Shown here piece by piece: positions 35,195-45,577 of a stretch of 64,000 nt of DNA. A program made the position numbers and the translations under genes. The DNA comes from Pinirhizobacter sp036499745 (GTDB taxonomy: Bacteria; Pseudomonadota; Gammaproteobacteria; Xanthomonadales; Rhodanobacteraceae): assembly GCF_036499745.1 (NCBI RefSeq), contig NZ_DASYDG010000001.1:1-64000 (forward strand). The letters run 5' to 3'. The notes beneath the pieces were generated by a model. That model had not been told where the DNA came from. It worked only from the letters and a program-made list of their open reading frames with translations, and did no database searches. Within the stretch, counting starts at the first letter, position 1, and the number at the start of each line of letters is the position of its first letter.

Positions 35195-38100
35195 ATGCCG
35201 CTCCGCGCATTCCACCCCGCCGTCACCGCCTGGTTCGAAGGCGCGTTTCCGCGCCCCACGGCCGCACAGGCGGCCGCGTGGCCGGCCATCCGTGAGGGCC
35301 GGCACACATTGGTGGCAGCGCCAACAGGTTCGGGCAAGACACTTACCGCCTTCCTGGCCGCGCTCGATGAACTTGTGCGCCAGGGCCTGGCCGAAGGCGG
35401 CCTGCCCGACAAGACGACCATCGTGTATGTGTCGCCATTGAAGGCGTTGTCCAACGACGTGCATATCAACCTGGAAGTGCCACTGGAAGGCATTCGCCGG
35501 GAACTGACGAAACTTGGTCTTCCGGAAGTCGACATCCGCACGGCGGTGCGCACCGGCGACACGCCAACGGCCGAGCGCAACCGCATGCGCCGCACGCGGC
35601 CGCATATCCTGGTGACCACGCCCGAGTCGCTCTATGTGCTGCTGGGATCGGATTCCGGGCGCGCCATGCTGGGCGATGTGCGCACGGTGATCGTGGACGA
35701 AATCCATGCCATTGCCGCCAGCAAGCGTGGCAGCCACCTGGCACTGAGCCTGGAACGGCTGCAGTCGCTATGCCAGCGGCGCCTGCTTCGCATCGGTCTT
35801 TCCGCCACGCAGAAGCCGATCGAGAAGGTCGCGCGGTTCCTGGTGGGCGACCGCGGCGAAGAATGCCACATCGTGGACATCGGCCACGTGCGCGAACGCG
35901 ACCTCGGGCTTGAGGTTCCTCCCGTGCCGCTGGAAGCGGTAATGTCCAACGCCGCCTGGGAGCTGGTCTACAACCGGCTGCACAACCTTGCCGAGCAACA
36001 CCGCACCACCCTGGTATTCGTCAATACGCGCCGCATGGCCGAACGCGCCACGAAACATCTTTCCGAGCGATTGGGCAAGGAAGCGGTAGCCGCCCATCAC
36101 GGCAGCCTGTCGCGCGAGCAACGCCTGGATGCCGAGCAGCGGCTGAAGTCGGGCGCCCTGCGCGTGCTGGTGGCCACCGCATCGCTGGAGCTTGGCATCG
36201 ACATCGGTGACGTCGACCTGGTGTGCCAGCTTGCCTCGCCACGCTCGATTGCATCCTTCCTGCAGCGTAGCGGCCGCGCTGGCCACGCCGTGGACGGTAC
36301 GCCGAAGGCCCGGCTGTTCCCGACCTCGCGCGATGACCTGATCGAATGCGCAGCCCTGCTCGATTGCGTGCGCCGCGGCGAGCTGGACACTTTGAATATT
36401 CCCCATGGACCGCTGGATGTCTTGGCCCAGCAGATCGTGGCCGAAGTGGCGGTGGACGAATGGGACGAGGACGCCCTCTACGACATCCTCCGCCGCGCCG
36501 GGCCCTACCACGACCTCACGCGCGCCTCGTTCGACGAAGTCGTACGCATGCTTGCCGAAGGCTTCACCACGCGCGTGGGTCCGCGCGGGGCGTATATCCA
36601 TCGCGACGCCGTGCACAAGAAACTGCGCGCGCGCCGTGGCGCGAAGATGACGGCCGTGATGTCCGGCGGGACCATTCCCGATATGGCCGACTACGCCGTG
36701 GTGCTGGAGCCGGCGTCCATCATCATCGGTTCGGTGAATGAGGATTTTGCCGTGGAGAGCCTGGCTGGCGACATCTTCCAGCTGGGTAATACGTCCTATC
36801 GCATCCTGCGCGTGGAACGCGACCGCATTCGTGTGGAGGATGCCAAGGGCGTGCCTCCGAGTATTCCCTTCTGGCTGGGCGAGGCGCCGGGCCGCAGCGA
36901 CGAGCTGTCGATGGGCGTATCGCGCCTGCGCGGGGAAATCGCCGCCAGGCTCACCAATGGCGGCCCGGCCGACGCCCTGGCATGGCTTGTCGATGAGGTC
37001 GGGATCATGCGACCGGCGGCCGAACAGATCGTCGAATACCTTGCCCATGCTTCCGCCGCGCTCGGCGGCGTGCTTCCCACGCAGTCGCAACTGGTGATGG
37101 AGCGGTTCTTCGATGAATCCGGTGGCACGCAGCTGGTCATCCACACGCCCTATGGCAGCCGGGTCAACCGCGCCTGGGGCCTGGCGTTGCGCAAGCGCTT
37201 CTGCCGCAAGTTCAACTTCGAACTGCAGGCGGCGGCCACGGAAGATGCCATCGTGCTGTCGCTGTCAACCAGTCACAGCTTCCCGTTGGAAGAAGTGACC
37301 CATTACCTGCATTCGGCCAGCGCCGAACATGTGCTGGTGCAGGCGTTGCTGGATGCGCCGCTGTTTGGCGTGCGCTGGCGCTGGAACGCGGTGACCTCGT
37401 TGGCCCTGCCGCGTTTCATCGGTGGCAAGAAAACACCGCCGCAACTGCAGCGCATGAAGAGCGAGGATTTCCTCGCCACCGTGTTCCCCGACCAGGTGGC
37501 CTGCGCCGAGAACCTCGTCGGCGAACGCGAGGTACCCGATCACCCGCTGGTGGCGCAGACCATGGACGACTGCCTGCACGAGGCCATGGATACCGAGGGC
37601 TGGCTCACGCTGTTGCGCCGCATGGAAGCCGGTGAGGTGACCGTCGCCTGCCGTGACCTGACCTCACCCTCGCCGCTGGCAGCCGAGGTACTGGGCGCGT
37701 CGCCTTATGCCTTCCTCGACGACGCCCCGCTCGAGGAGCGCCGCACGCAGGCGGTGCAGTCACGCCGCTGGAGCGACGTGAAAGGTCCCGACGACCTGGG
37801 CCGGCTGGATGAATCGGCCATCGAGGCCGTGCGCGAAGAAGCCTGGCCTGAGGCTCGTGATGCCGACGAAATGCATGAGGCACTTACGCTGATGGGCGGC
37901 ATCGCTGAGGCGGAAATCGATCCGTCGTGGCGTGACTTGCTCGGCAAGCTCGCGCGCGATGCGCGCGTTACACGCCTTGAGCTTGCCGGCGGCAGCATGT
38001 GGGTCACCGCCGAGCGCCTGCCGACGTGGCGTGCGTTGCACGCCGACGCCTCTATGTCACCAGCCATTGAAGCACCGGCGGAATTCATCCGTGACTGGTC

Positions 38101-39502
38101 GCCCGAAGATGCGCTGGTGGAACTGTTGCGTTCGCGCCTTGCCTGCGTGGGCCCTGTGACCGAAGCGAACCTCGCCGCCGTGCTGGCGGTGGACGAAAGC
38201 GACATCACTGTCGCGCTGTCCCGCTTGCAGCAGGAAGGCTATGTTATGCGCGGGCGTTTCAGTCTGGCCATCGACGGTGAACAATGGTGCGAGCGCCACT
38301 TGCTGGCGCGCATCCATCGCTACACCATCGGCCGGCTGCGCCGCGAGATCGAGCCGGTGGCGCCGCGCGACTTCATGCGCTTCCTGATTGACTGGCAGCA
38401 CATGGGCGCCCAATCGCGGGTCAGTGGCCCGGATGCACTGGCTGGCGTCATCGCCCAGCTGGAAGGCTTCGAGGCCGCGGCCGGTGCATGGGAAGCGGAG
38501 ATTTTGCCTGGGCGGGTCGAGGATTACGGCATCGGCTGGCTCGACGACCTCTGCCGCGCCGGTCGCGTTACCTGGGGCCGCTTACGCCCCGGCAGCGGTG
38601 CGGGTGCTGGCCCCGTGCGGGCCACGCCGATCGTGTTACTGCCGCGTCGCCAGTTGGGCGTGTGGAGTGCGCTGGCGCCACCCGCGCACGAGGTAACACT
38701 GGGCTCACGCGCACAGGCCGTGGCCGATGCACTACGCGATGAGGGCGCGCTGTTCTTCGACGAACTCAGCTCGCATACGCACCTGCTGCGCACGGAACTG
38801 GAAGACGCTTTGGGCGAACTGGTAGCCGCCGGCCGCGTCACGGCCGATAGTTTCGCCGGACTTCGCTCGCTGTTGCTGCCGGCGGCCAAGCGTGACGGGC
38901 GCCATCGCCGCGTGCGCCGCCATGCGCTTAGCGGCATCGAGGATTCCGGTCGCTGGTCGCTGGCACGGCAAACCCGCGAGAAACGCGACGACGCCGATGC
39001 GCTCGAGCACGTGGCGCGCACCCTGCTTCGCCGCTATGGCGTGGTGGCGTGGCGCCTGCTGGAACGCGAGGCGCCGTGGTTGCCGTCGTGGCGGGAATTG
39101 CGTCGCGTGTACCAGCGCCTTGAAGCGCGCGGCGAGATCCGCGGCGGCCGCTTCATCGAAGGCCTTGTGGGCGAGCAGTTCGCCTTGCCCGATGCGCTGG
39201 CTGCACTTCGGCAGGTTCGTACACGGGCACACGACGGCGAACATGTGTGTGTCTCCGGCTGCGATCCGCTGAACCTGGTAGGCGGCCTGGTGGCGGGCAG
39301 CAAGGTGCCGGCCACCCTGGGTAGCCGCGTGGTCTATGTCGACGGCGTGCCCGTGGCCTCGATGGTGGCGGGCAAGTTCGCCACGCTTGCAGCCCTGGAT
39401 CCCGCACAGGAACAACAGGCCCGGTTCGCCCTGACGCGTGATCCACGCGCGCCGCGCGCCGCCATCCCCGTGGCCACGGTTGCCGGGACTTCCGCCGGCT
39501 GA
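35195..39502 (+). CDS. lhr: Lhr-family large ATP-dependent helicase
   Basis: A 1435-residue protein. The RecA1 domain has VAAPTGSGKT (40-49) and motif II DEIH (168-171); RecA2 has VFVNTRRMAERATKHL, VLVATASLELGIDIGDVDLVCQLASP and QRSGRAGHAVDG. A winged helix and the long Lhr C-terminal domains follow, as in full-length bacterial Lhr (about 1500 residues). Lhr is a 3'-to-5' helicase acting on DNA-RNA hybrids in repair. No adjacent nuclease or phosphoesterase (MPE) gene is seen, although such partners often accompany Lhr. The gene is 102 bases from the divergent GH3 start. Confidence 0.95.
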   Translation: MPLRAFHPAVTAWFEGAFPRPTAAQAAAWPAIREGRHTLVAAPTGSGKTLTAFLAALDELVRQGLAEGGLPDKTTIVYVSPLKALSNDVHINLEVPLEGIRRELTKLGLPEVDIRTAVRTGDTPTAERNRMRRTRPHILVTTPESLYVLLGSDSGRAMLGDVRTVIVDEIHAIAASKRGSHLALSLERLQSLCQRRLLRIGLSATQKPIEKVARFLVGDRGEECHIVDIGHVRERDLGLEVPPVPLEAVMSNAAWELVYNRLHNLAEQHRTTLVFVNTRRMAERATKHLSERLGKEAVAAHHGSLSREQRLDAEQRLKSGALRVLVATASLELGIDIGDVDLVCQLASPRSIASFLQRSGRAGHAVDGTPKARLFPTSRDDLIECAALLDCVRRGELDTLNIPHGPLDVLAQQIVAEVAVDEWDEDALYDILRRAGPYHDLTRASFDEVVRMLAEGFTTRVGPRGAYIHRDAVHKKLRARRGAKMTAVMSGGTIPDMADYAVVLEPASIIIGSVNEDFAVESLAGDIFQLGNTSYRILRVERDRIRVEDAKGVPPSIPFWLGEAPGRSDELSMGVSRLRGEIAARLTNGGPADALAWLVDEVGIMRPAAEQIVEYLAHASAALGGVLPTQSQLVMERFFDESGGTQLVIHTPYGSRVNRAWGLALRKRFCRKFNFELQAAATEDAIVLSLSTSHSFPLEEVTHYLHSASAEHVLVQALLDAPLFGVRWRWNAVTSLALPRFIGGKKTPPQLQRMKSEDFLATVFPDQVACAENLVGEREVPDHPLVAQTMDDCLHEAMDTEGWLTLLRRMEAGEVTVACRDLTSPSPLAAEVLGASPYAFLDDAPLEERRTQAVQSRRWSDVKGPDDLGRLDESAIEAVREEAWPEARDADEMHEALTLMGGIAEAEIDPSWRDLLGKLARDARVTRLELAGGSMWVTAERLPTWRALHADASMSPAIEAPAEFIRDWSPEDALVELLRSRLACVGPVTEANLAAVLAVDESDITVALSRLQQEGYVMRGRFSLAIDGEQWCERHLLARIHRYTIGRLRREIEPVAPRDFMRFLIDWQHMGAQSRVSGPDALAGVIAQLEGFEAAAGAWEAEILPGRVEDYGIGWLDDLCRAGRVTWGRLRPGSGAGAGPVRATPIVLLPRRQLGVWSALAPPAHEVTLGSRAQAVADALRDEGALFFDELSSHTHLLRTELEDALGELVAAGRVTADSFAGLRSLLLPAAKRDGRHRRVRRHALSGIEDSGRWSLARQTREKRDDADALEHVARTLLRRYGVVAWRLLEREAPWLPSWRELRRVYQRLEARGEIRGGRFIEGLVGEQFALPDALAALRQVRTRAHDGEHVCVSGCDPLNLVGGLVAGSKVPATLGSRVVYVDGVPVASMVAGKFATLAALDPAQEQQARFALTRDPRAPRAAIPVATVAGTSAG

Positions 39503-39547
39503 CAAGATGCCCGAAGGCGGCGCCCGTTCGCGCCGCGGGGAAAACCC

Positions 39548-40234
39548 ATGAGCCTGACCGTGCACCGCGAGGGTCTGGAAGCCGGCCGCCTGGATATCTT
39601 CGTCGATGGCGCCTTCGCCTTCACGCTCACCCTGCTGGCCATTGGCGGCGCGGAAATTCCCAACGACGTGGACAAGATGGTGCACCTGCTGGGAAATGTA
39701 CCGGCAGCGGCCGCCTGTTTCGCGCAGATGGCGCGGTTCTGGTATGGCCACGTGCAATGGCGCACGCACTGCACGCGTGCCACGCGCGGAGGGCTGCTGC
39801 TGTCATTGCTGCTGGTGTTCTTCGCACTGATCGTGGTCTACCCGCTGCACATGGTGTATGCGAGCCTGTTCAACTCGATGTCCGGTGGACTTCTGTCCAG
39901 CGACTTCGGGCTGCACCGTGCGGAAGAGGTGAAATCGCTGTTCGCCATCTTCGGCCTCAGTTACTTCTGCATGTCCGGGACGCTGGCGGCGTTGTTCCGC
40001 CATGCGGCCAGGGTGGCTGTGGTACACGGCGAGGATGATTTCGTGCCGCGCCTTCGTTCGGTGTTGTGGCTGATCCCCGCGGGGGTCGGTGCGCTATCGG
40101 CCATCGTGGCGTTGTCGCTGCCCAACGATGGACCCGTCTGGACCTACGCGGTGCCCGGCCTGGTCTATTTCCTCCTGGTGGGCATGAGCTGGATCTCCCG
40201 GCGCATGCGTGCACGCGCCGGGCGACCGGACTAA
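39548..40234 (+). CDS. TMEM175-like (DUF1211) potassium-channel family protein
   Basis: A 228-residue membrane protein with six hydrophobic segments, in two groups of about three. The first helix carries RLDIFVDGAFAFTLTLLAI, which is the RxxxFSDG signature of TMEM175/DUF1211 with Val in place of the Ser. Bacterial members assemble as tetramers and conduct potassium. The gene follows lhr by 45 bases behind GGGGAA and stops 8 bases from the convergent GH20 gene. The altered signature makes channel activity less certain. Confidence 0.8.
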   Translation: MSLTVHREGLEAGRLDIFVDGAFAFTLTLLAIGGAEIPNDVDKMVHLLGNVPAAAACFAQMARFWYGHVQWRTHCTRATRGGLLLSLLLVFFALIVVYPLHMVYASLFNSMSGGLLSSDFGLHRAEEVKSLFAIFGLSYFCMSGTLAALFRHAARVAVVHGEDDFVPRLRSVLWLIPAGVGALSAIVALSLPNDGPVWTYAVPGLVYFLLVGMSWISRRMRARAGRPD

Positions 40235-40242
40235 CCCACGCG

Positions 40243-42549
40243 TTACCGTTGCAGTTGCACGTTACCCAGTACCCAGAAGGATGGGCCGGGCTTGCCGGTG
40301 ACCACGATGCACAGGTCGTGCGTTCCTTCGCCCTGCAGATCGCCGGTAAGCGTGGCCTTGCCGTCATGCGCCGGAGCCAGGCCAAGCGAAGCCGCAGGCT
40401 CACCCTCGCAACCGTCCAGGCGCACCTCGACCTCGCCGGCCTTGCTGTGCTTCGGCCGCGCCACGACGTTGGTAATGTCGTGGGCCAGGGCGAAGTTCCA
40501 GGGCAGGCGATCCACCTCGATGGCAATGTGGTGCACACCGGTGAGATCGGCGCCCTTCCAGCGCCAGCAGGTATTCATGATGTCCACGAAGTGCACGCGG
40601 CGCGGACCGTCCACCGGCAACGCTGCTTCCTGGCGCGAGCCATTGGAGTCGGTGCATAGCTCAAGCGCCGTGCTATCGCGACGAAGCAGTGAGTCGGCGT
40701 CCACTACCTGGCTTCGCGGTTTGGCCAATGCCTGGCCATTCACAAAGGCTGTGGCGGTAAGCGTAGTGGGCAAGGGTACGTCGATCGGGGCCGTGTAGGT
40801 CGGCGATGTCGACACGGGCGTGCTGCCATCGATCGTGTAATGGATGCTGCCAAGGCCCGTTTGCGTGGAAAGCTTCACCATGGCCTTGTCGCCATTGGCC
40901 GATGCTTCCAATGCCACGCCGAAGGCGGTATCGGCGGCGTTGATATCGTCGCTCTTGAAGCGGGCCATCTGTGCCGGCATGCGAGCGAGGAAATCCTGCC
41001 AGTCGGCCTGGTTTGTCCAGGTGCGTTCGGCAAGCGCCGCCAGGCGCGGGAATGCGGCATGTTCGACGCGGGCGTCCGTGGGCGTTTGCTCGGCGAAGAT
41101 GGTGGCCTCCGCGCCAAGCACATGTTTTGCGTTCTCCGCGCTTATCTCCGCCGGGACCGGCTCGAAGTGATACAGCGCTTCAAGCGTGATCACCGGCATG
41201 CGGCCTGGCACTTCGTCGGGAAGGCTGCTTTGCACATTGTCGAGGTAAAGCTCAGGCGCCGGCGCCAGCACCACGTCGTGGCCCTTGTTCGCCGCGATCA
41301 CCGCACCCTTGCTGCCACGCCATGACATCACTGCCGCCGATGCCGGGACATCGCCGTCAAGAATCTCGTCCCAACCGATCAGACGACGGCCGTGCTCATC
41401 AAGATAAGCGCCGATGCGTGCGATGAACCAGCCCTGGAGTTTCTCCTCGCTGGTGATGCCTAGCTGCTTCATCTGCGCCTGCACGGCCTTCGAGGCCTGC
41501 CACTGGTCCTTGATGGCTTCATCGCCGCCCACATGGATATACGTGGACGGGAACAGTGTCATCACTTCGTCAAGCACGTTCTCCATGAAGGTAAAGGTCT
41601 TATCCGAGGGGCTGTACAGATATGGCATCACACCCCAATCGGTGGATACCGGTGGCCGCTTTTTCGTTACGCCCAGCTGCGGATAGGAAGCTATCGCCGC
41701 CTGTGCATGGCCAGGCATCTCGATTTCCGGCACCACGGTGATGTAGCGCTCGGCGGCATAGGCCACGATGTCGCGGACATCATCCTGCGTGTAGAAGCCG
41801 CAATAGGGCTTGCCCGGTCCATCGGTAAGGGCGACATCGGGGCCCACGGCCTTGCGGCAGCCGCCGATGCGGGTGAGGTCGGGGTATTTCTTGATCTCAA
41901 GGCGCCAGCCCTGGTCGTCGGTCAGGTGCCAGTGGAAGGTGTTGAGCTTCAGCAGCGCCATCTGGTCGATGATCTTGCGCAGCTCGTCGGTGGACCGGAA
42001 ATGCCGTGCCGAATCGATCATCAATCCGCGCCAGGCAAAACGCGGGGCGTCGTCCACGTGCATCGCCGGGATGGCATGCGATTCCGGTTGCGCGGTCATC
42101 GCCTGCCACAGGGTGATCGCGCCATAGAACAAACCGTGGGAGCGGCTGGCACGGATGCTGGCGCCGTCGCTGGTGACATCCAGCGCATAAGCTTCCTCGC
42201 CTTCGATGGCCGGATCGCTCACCAGCACGATGGCACCCTTCGCATCGCCACCATCGGCAACGGTGAGTTGCATGCCCGTGCTGCGCTTGATCCGGTCGGC
42301 CAGGTACTGGGCAACGCGATGCGCGCCTTCATCACCGGCCGGTGCAATGATCCGGGTGCCTTCGCGCAGGGCGAACGATCCGGCGTGCCGGTCGAGCCTG
42401 GCTACGGCGGGAATGAGCGACAACGGCGCGATAGCCTCGCCCGTGCCCGCGGCACCGGCGGGCGCGTGTGATTCGTTCTTCATTGGCATGGTGCAAGCTG
42501 CGAGCATGCCTACGGCCATCATCGCCACCACACAAGCGTACTTGTTCAT
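40243..42549 (-). CDS. GH20 beta-N-acetylhexosaminidase, lipoprotein
   Basis: I choose ATG 42549 (MNKYACVVAMMAVGMLAACTMPMK), a lipoprotein signal with lipobox LAAC, 768 residues; the upstream extension is not family-like. The GH20 catalytic pair is in HVGGDEAIKDQW (Asp343-Glu344), preceded by PRFAWRGLMIDSARHF and LKLNTFHWHLTDDQGWRLEIKK. A C-terminal beta-sandwich ends the protein. It removes terminal GlcNAc from chitooligosaccharides at the outer membrane or periplasm, feeding the glucokinase-family kinase and transporter encoded to the right. It lies behind the TonB receptor gene but is separated from it by a terminator. Confidence 0.95.
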   Translation of the reverse strand: MNKYACVVAMMAVGMLAACTMPMKNESHAPAGAAGTGEAIAPLSLIPAVARLDRHAGSFALREGTRIIAPAGDEGAHRVAQYLADRIKRSTGMQLTVADGGDAKGAIVLVSDPAIEGEEAYALDVTSDGASIRASRSHGLFYGAITLWQAMTAQPESHAIPAMHVDDAPRFAWRGLMIDSARHFRSTDELRKIIDQMALLKLNTFHWHLTDDQGWRLEIKKYPDLTRIGGCRKAVGPDVALTDGPGKPYCGFYTQDDVRDIVAYAAERYITVVPEIEMPGHAQAAIASYPQLGVTKKRPPVSTDWGVMPYLYSPSDKTFTFMENVLDEVMTLFPSTYIHVGGDEAIKDQWQASKAVQAQMKQLGITSEEKLQGWFIARIGAYLDEHGRRLIGWDEILDGDVPASAAVMSWRGSKGAVIAANKGHDVVLAPAPELYLDNVQSSLPDEVPGRMPVITLEALYHFEPVPAEISAENAKHVLGAEATIFAEQTPTDARVEHAAFPRLAALAERTWTNQADWQDFLARMPAQMARFKSDDINAADTAFGVALEASANGDKAMVKLSTQTGLGSIHYTIDGSTPVSTSPTYTAPIDVPLPTTLTATAFVNGQALAKPRSQVVDADSLLRRDSTALELCTDSNGSRQEAALPVDGPRRVHFVDIMNTCWRWKGADLTGVHHIAIEVDRLPWNFALAHDITNVVARPKHSKAGEVEVRLDGCEGEPAASLGLAPAHDGKATLTGDLQGEGTHDLCIVVTGKPGPSFWVLGNVQLQR

Positions 42550-42619
42550 CCCTTGTCCTCCATACCGTCGCCACCCTCGCCAGCCCAGCCATGCTGCCAC
42601 GAATTCCCGCGGCCGGGAC

Positions 42620-42650
42620 AAAAAAATAGGGCCCTGGTCACAGGGCCCTT
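42620..42650 (-). terminator. Intrinsic terminator of the chitooligosaccharide TonB receptor gene
   Basis: Nine-base-pair GC-rich stem (42628-42636 with 42641-42649), loop GTCA. On the minus strand it is followed by a T-rich run (complement of 42620-42626). It lies about 50 bases past the receptor stop, so GH20 expression probably needs read-through or its own promoter. Confidence 0.85.
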
Positions 42651-42701
42651 GGGGAGAAGACGACCTTGCGGGCAGCACCGCAAGGTCGCTTGAGCCAACT
42701 T

Positions 42702-45431
42702 TTAGAACTTGAAGCGCACGTTCATGTAGTACTGGCGGCCGTTGTCGTAGAACGCGTACGGCTGCTTGCCGTAGACATCGGCCTTCGTGTAGTACTTGAG
42801 CACCGGACGATTGAGGTTCATCGCATCGAACGACAGCGCGACGTTGTCGGTCAGGTTGTAACCCATCGATACCGCCAGGTTGCCGATACCGCGCTGGTAG
42901 AAGTTGTCCGTGCGGCTGACGCCGGCGAAGAACTCCGAGCGGTAGGTGTAGCTGACGCGGGCGTTGAACACCTTGTTTTCGAAGTAGGCCGAAATATTGG
43001 CCGTGCGCTTCGAGTTGCCCTGCAGCGGGCCATCGTCCTTGTCGGTATGGCCGTCGGAGTACGTGTAGTTGGTGGACACGCCGAAGTTCTCACCGATCGG
43101 CTGGATGTAGTTCAGTTCCGCACCCTTGACCGAACCGTCCACGTTCACCGGCACGCTCACCAGGTAGGTGTTGAACACATCCGTACCGGCGGCGATGGAA
43201 GCCTGCTGGTCCTTGAACGTGCGTGACTCCGGACCGAAGTTCACATAGTCCTTCAGGTTCATCTTGTACACGCCGAACGACAGCAGGCCGCGCGGTGCGA
43301 AGTACCATTCAAGGGCCGCGTCGAAGTTCGTGGAGATGATGGGTTTGAGCTGCGGGTTACCGCCGCTACCGGTGTGGGTGAGGTCATCAAGCGACACGGA
43401 ACCGGCCAGCGCGGAGTAATCCGGGCGGGTCATGGTCTTCGAAGCCGCCAGGCGGCCCACCAGCTCGTCGGTGAAGCTCCACTTGAAGTTGGCGCTCGGC
43501 AAGGCCTTGCTATACGTGTGGTTGTAGTTGCTGGTGTAGTACGTACCGAATGCAGAACCCGGGAAGGGACCGGCAGCGGTGTAGGCATCGGGGTTGGTGG
43601 AGTTGTAGTTGATGTCCTCTTTCGTGCGCACATAGCGCACGCCCGCGTTGGCGCTCCACTGCTGGCCGGTGAAGTTCGCCTGCAGGTAGGCGGCACTATC
43701 CTTTTCCTCGACCTTGTAGATGTTGCCCCAGTTGAATCGGGCAATGGGGTCACGGTTGGCCTTCGCAGCATCGATCGCCGCCAGCTGGCCCGGCGTGTAG
43801 TACCAGATGTTGCTGGGGAAGGTGGCGCCCAGGCCGTCACCGAAGTGACCGGGATAGTTGCTGACATTCTGCGGGTAGTCCGACGGATCGCCCAGGCCGT
43901 TGAGCGGACCCTGGCCGATATCGGTCTTGTTCTCACGCGTGTGGTCGGCATAGCGCACGCCGAACTGCAGGGATGAAAGCGGGTTGTCGTCGAAGGCAAG
44001 CTCGCCGTCCAACTGGCCCCAATGCTCCTTGTCCTTCACGTGGATGTCCTGGTCACCGAAGATCCAGCCGCTGGACGGCTGAAACCCGGAGGAGGCCAGG
44101 CTGGTGTTGTCGGAGCCAAGGTGCACATCGTAGGGACTGCCCAGGCCATGCTGCGCCCAACCTGCGCCGCCGCCGGGCTGGATGCCGGTCTCCAGCACAT
44201 CCTGGTTCGGGCTGTCGCCACGACCTTCGGTGGTACCCGCCTGGCCCTTGATGGTCAGGTGGTCGGTGGCGTTCCAGGCGCCATCGAGCGTGAGGTACTT
44301 CGACTGTGACGACGCACCCGGGCGCGAGATCATGTCGTACACGCCGTAAGGCGTGTTGTCGCCCGGGACCGGATCGTAGTTGGCCTGGGATACCACGCCG
44401 TTCTTGTTCACCACGTAGCCCGGAGTAGGCGTAGCCGTGTTGACGAACTTGCTGCTCCAGATCATGTAGTTGCGGTTGTAGTTGTCGGCTTTCATCTTCG
44501 AATAGAAGCCCGACAGGTCCAGGGTGAGGTTGTCGGTGGGCTTGAACTCGATATCGACCACGCCACCCTTGCGCTCGCGCTTCTGGGTGAACAGCGTGGT
44601 GCCGAGCAGTTCCGGTGTGTATTTGCCGGCCAGCGGACCGGCGGTGATCGGGATGTAGCCGCCGACCACTTCCTGGCCGTCACGCTCCAGGCTGCGCTTC
44701 TCATAGAAGGCCTGGCCCAGGATGCCGAAGGTGTTGTCGTTGTTCTTCCAGTTGAACAGGCCGCTGAACTGCGGCTCGGTCTTGGAAGGCAGGTCCGAAT
44801 ACACGCCACCGACGGAGGCCTCGGCGGTGTACTGCTTGGCGAATTCCAGCGGCCGGCGGGTGATGATGTCGACCGAGCCGGCACTGCCGCCTTCGACGAT
44901 GTTGGCCTCGGAGGTCTTGTGCACCACTACCTGGCTTACGATTTCCGACGGCAGCAGGCTGTAGCTCACGCTACGGCCCACCGTCTGCACCTGGCTCAGC
45001 ACGAACCAGTCGCCCGTGCCCACGGTATGTCCGTTGACCAGGGTCTGGGTCATGCTGGGATTGGTGCCGCGCAGGGCCACGCGGTCGTTTTCGTCGAAGC
45101 CGCCTTCCGAGGCGCTCGACGAGGAAATATTCACGCCGGGAAGGCGCTGCAGGGTATCGGCCACGTTCTTGGCCGGCAGCTTGCCGATATCCTCGGCGGT
45201 GACGATCTCCACGTGGGAGACAGCCTCCTGCTTCAGGTTCAGTGCTTCCGCTTCGCTGTCGCGGATGCCTGTGACGACCACCGTGGAGAGCTCGGTCGCT
45301 TTCTTTTTGTCGGGACTGGGCTTGGCGGCGTTGTCGCCGGTGACCTGGGCGGCGTCCTGCGCGAGGACAGTGCCGGCCATGCAAAGGCTGGCGATGATGC
45401 TGGCGGCAAGTAGATTCTTGCTGAATGACAT
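42702..45431 (-). CDS. TonB-dependent receptor, probable GlcNAc/chitooligosaccharide importer
   Basis: A 909-residue protein with signal MSFSKNLLAASIIASLCMAG, a Lys-rich spacer, TonB-box-like ELSTVVVTG, and the plug EAVSHVEIVTAEDIGKLPAKNVADTLQRLPGVN. RGTNPSMTQTLVNGH and SEIVSQVVVHKTSEANIVEGGSAGSVDI follow. This plug style is typical of the large Xanthomonas/Caulobacter carbohydrate receptor group. The barrel ends YYMNVRFKF with the required C-terminal Phe. Flanked by GH20 and sugar kinase genes on the same strand, it likely imports chitooligosaccharides. Confidence 0.93.
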   Translation of the reverse strand: MSFSKNLLAASIIASLCMAGTVLAQDAAQVTGDNAAKPSPDKKKATELSTVVVTGIRDSEAEALNLKQEAVSHVEIVTAEDIGKLPAKNVADTLQRLPGVNISSSSASEGGFDENDRVALRGTNPSMTQTLVNGHTVGTGDWFVLSQVQTVGRSVSYSLLPSEIVSQVVVHKTSEANIVEGGSAGSVDIITRRPLEFAKQYTAEASVGGVYSDLPSKTEPQFSGLFNWKNNDNTFGILGQAFYEKRSLERDGQEVVGGYIPITAGPLAGKYTPELLGTTLFTQKRERKGGVVDIEFKPTDNLTLDLSGFYSKMKADNYNRNYMIWSSKFVNTATPTPGYVVNKNGVVSQANYDPVPGDNTPYGVYDMISRPGASSQSKYLTLDGAWNATDHLTIKGQAGTTEGRGDSPNQDVLETGIQPGGGAGWAQHGLGSPYDVHLGSDNTSLASSGFQPSSGWIFGDQDIHVKDKEHWGQLDGELAFDDNPLSSLQFGVRYADHTRENKTDIGQGPLNGLGDPSDYPQNVSNYPGHFGDGLGATFPSNIWYYTPGQLAAIDAAKANRDPIARFNWGNIYKVEEKDSAAYLQANFTGQQWSANAGVRYVRTKEDINYNSTNPDAYTAAGPFPGSAFGTYYTSNYNHTYSKALPSANFKWSFTDELVGRLAASKTMTRPDYSALAGSVSLDDLTHTGSGGNPQLKPIISTNFDAALEWYFAPRGLLSFGVYKMNLKDYVNFGPESRTFKDQQASIAAGTDVFNTYLVSVPVNVDGSVKGAELNYIQPIGENFGVSTNYTYSDGHTDKDDGPLQGNSKRTANISAYFENKVFNARVSYTYRSEFFAGVSRTDNFYQRGIGNLAVSMGYNLTDNVALSFDAMNLNRPVLKYYTKADVYGKQPYAFYDNGRQYYMNVRFKF

Positions 45432-45577
45432 GGCGTCCTCCCCTCAGAGGCTTTCGATTTTTGAGCGGCAGCCCCTGCGGCGGGGCCGGTGTCCGTTGGT
45501 TGGCTGGGCCTTGCGGCCCGTTTCTTGGGTATTGCGAACTAGCTGGACTTCAAAACTTCGTATGGCTTAAAAGCCCG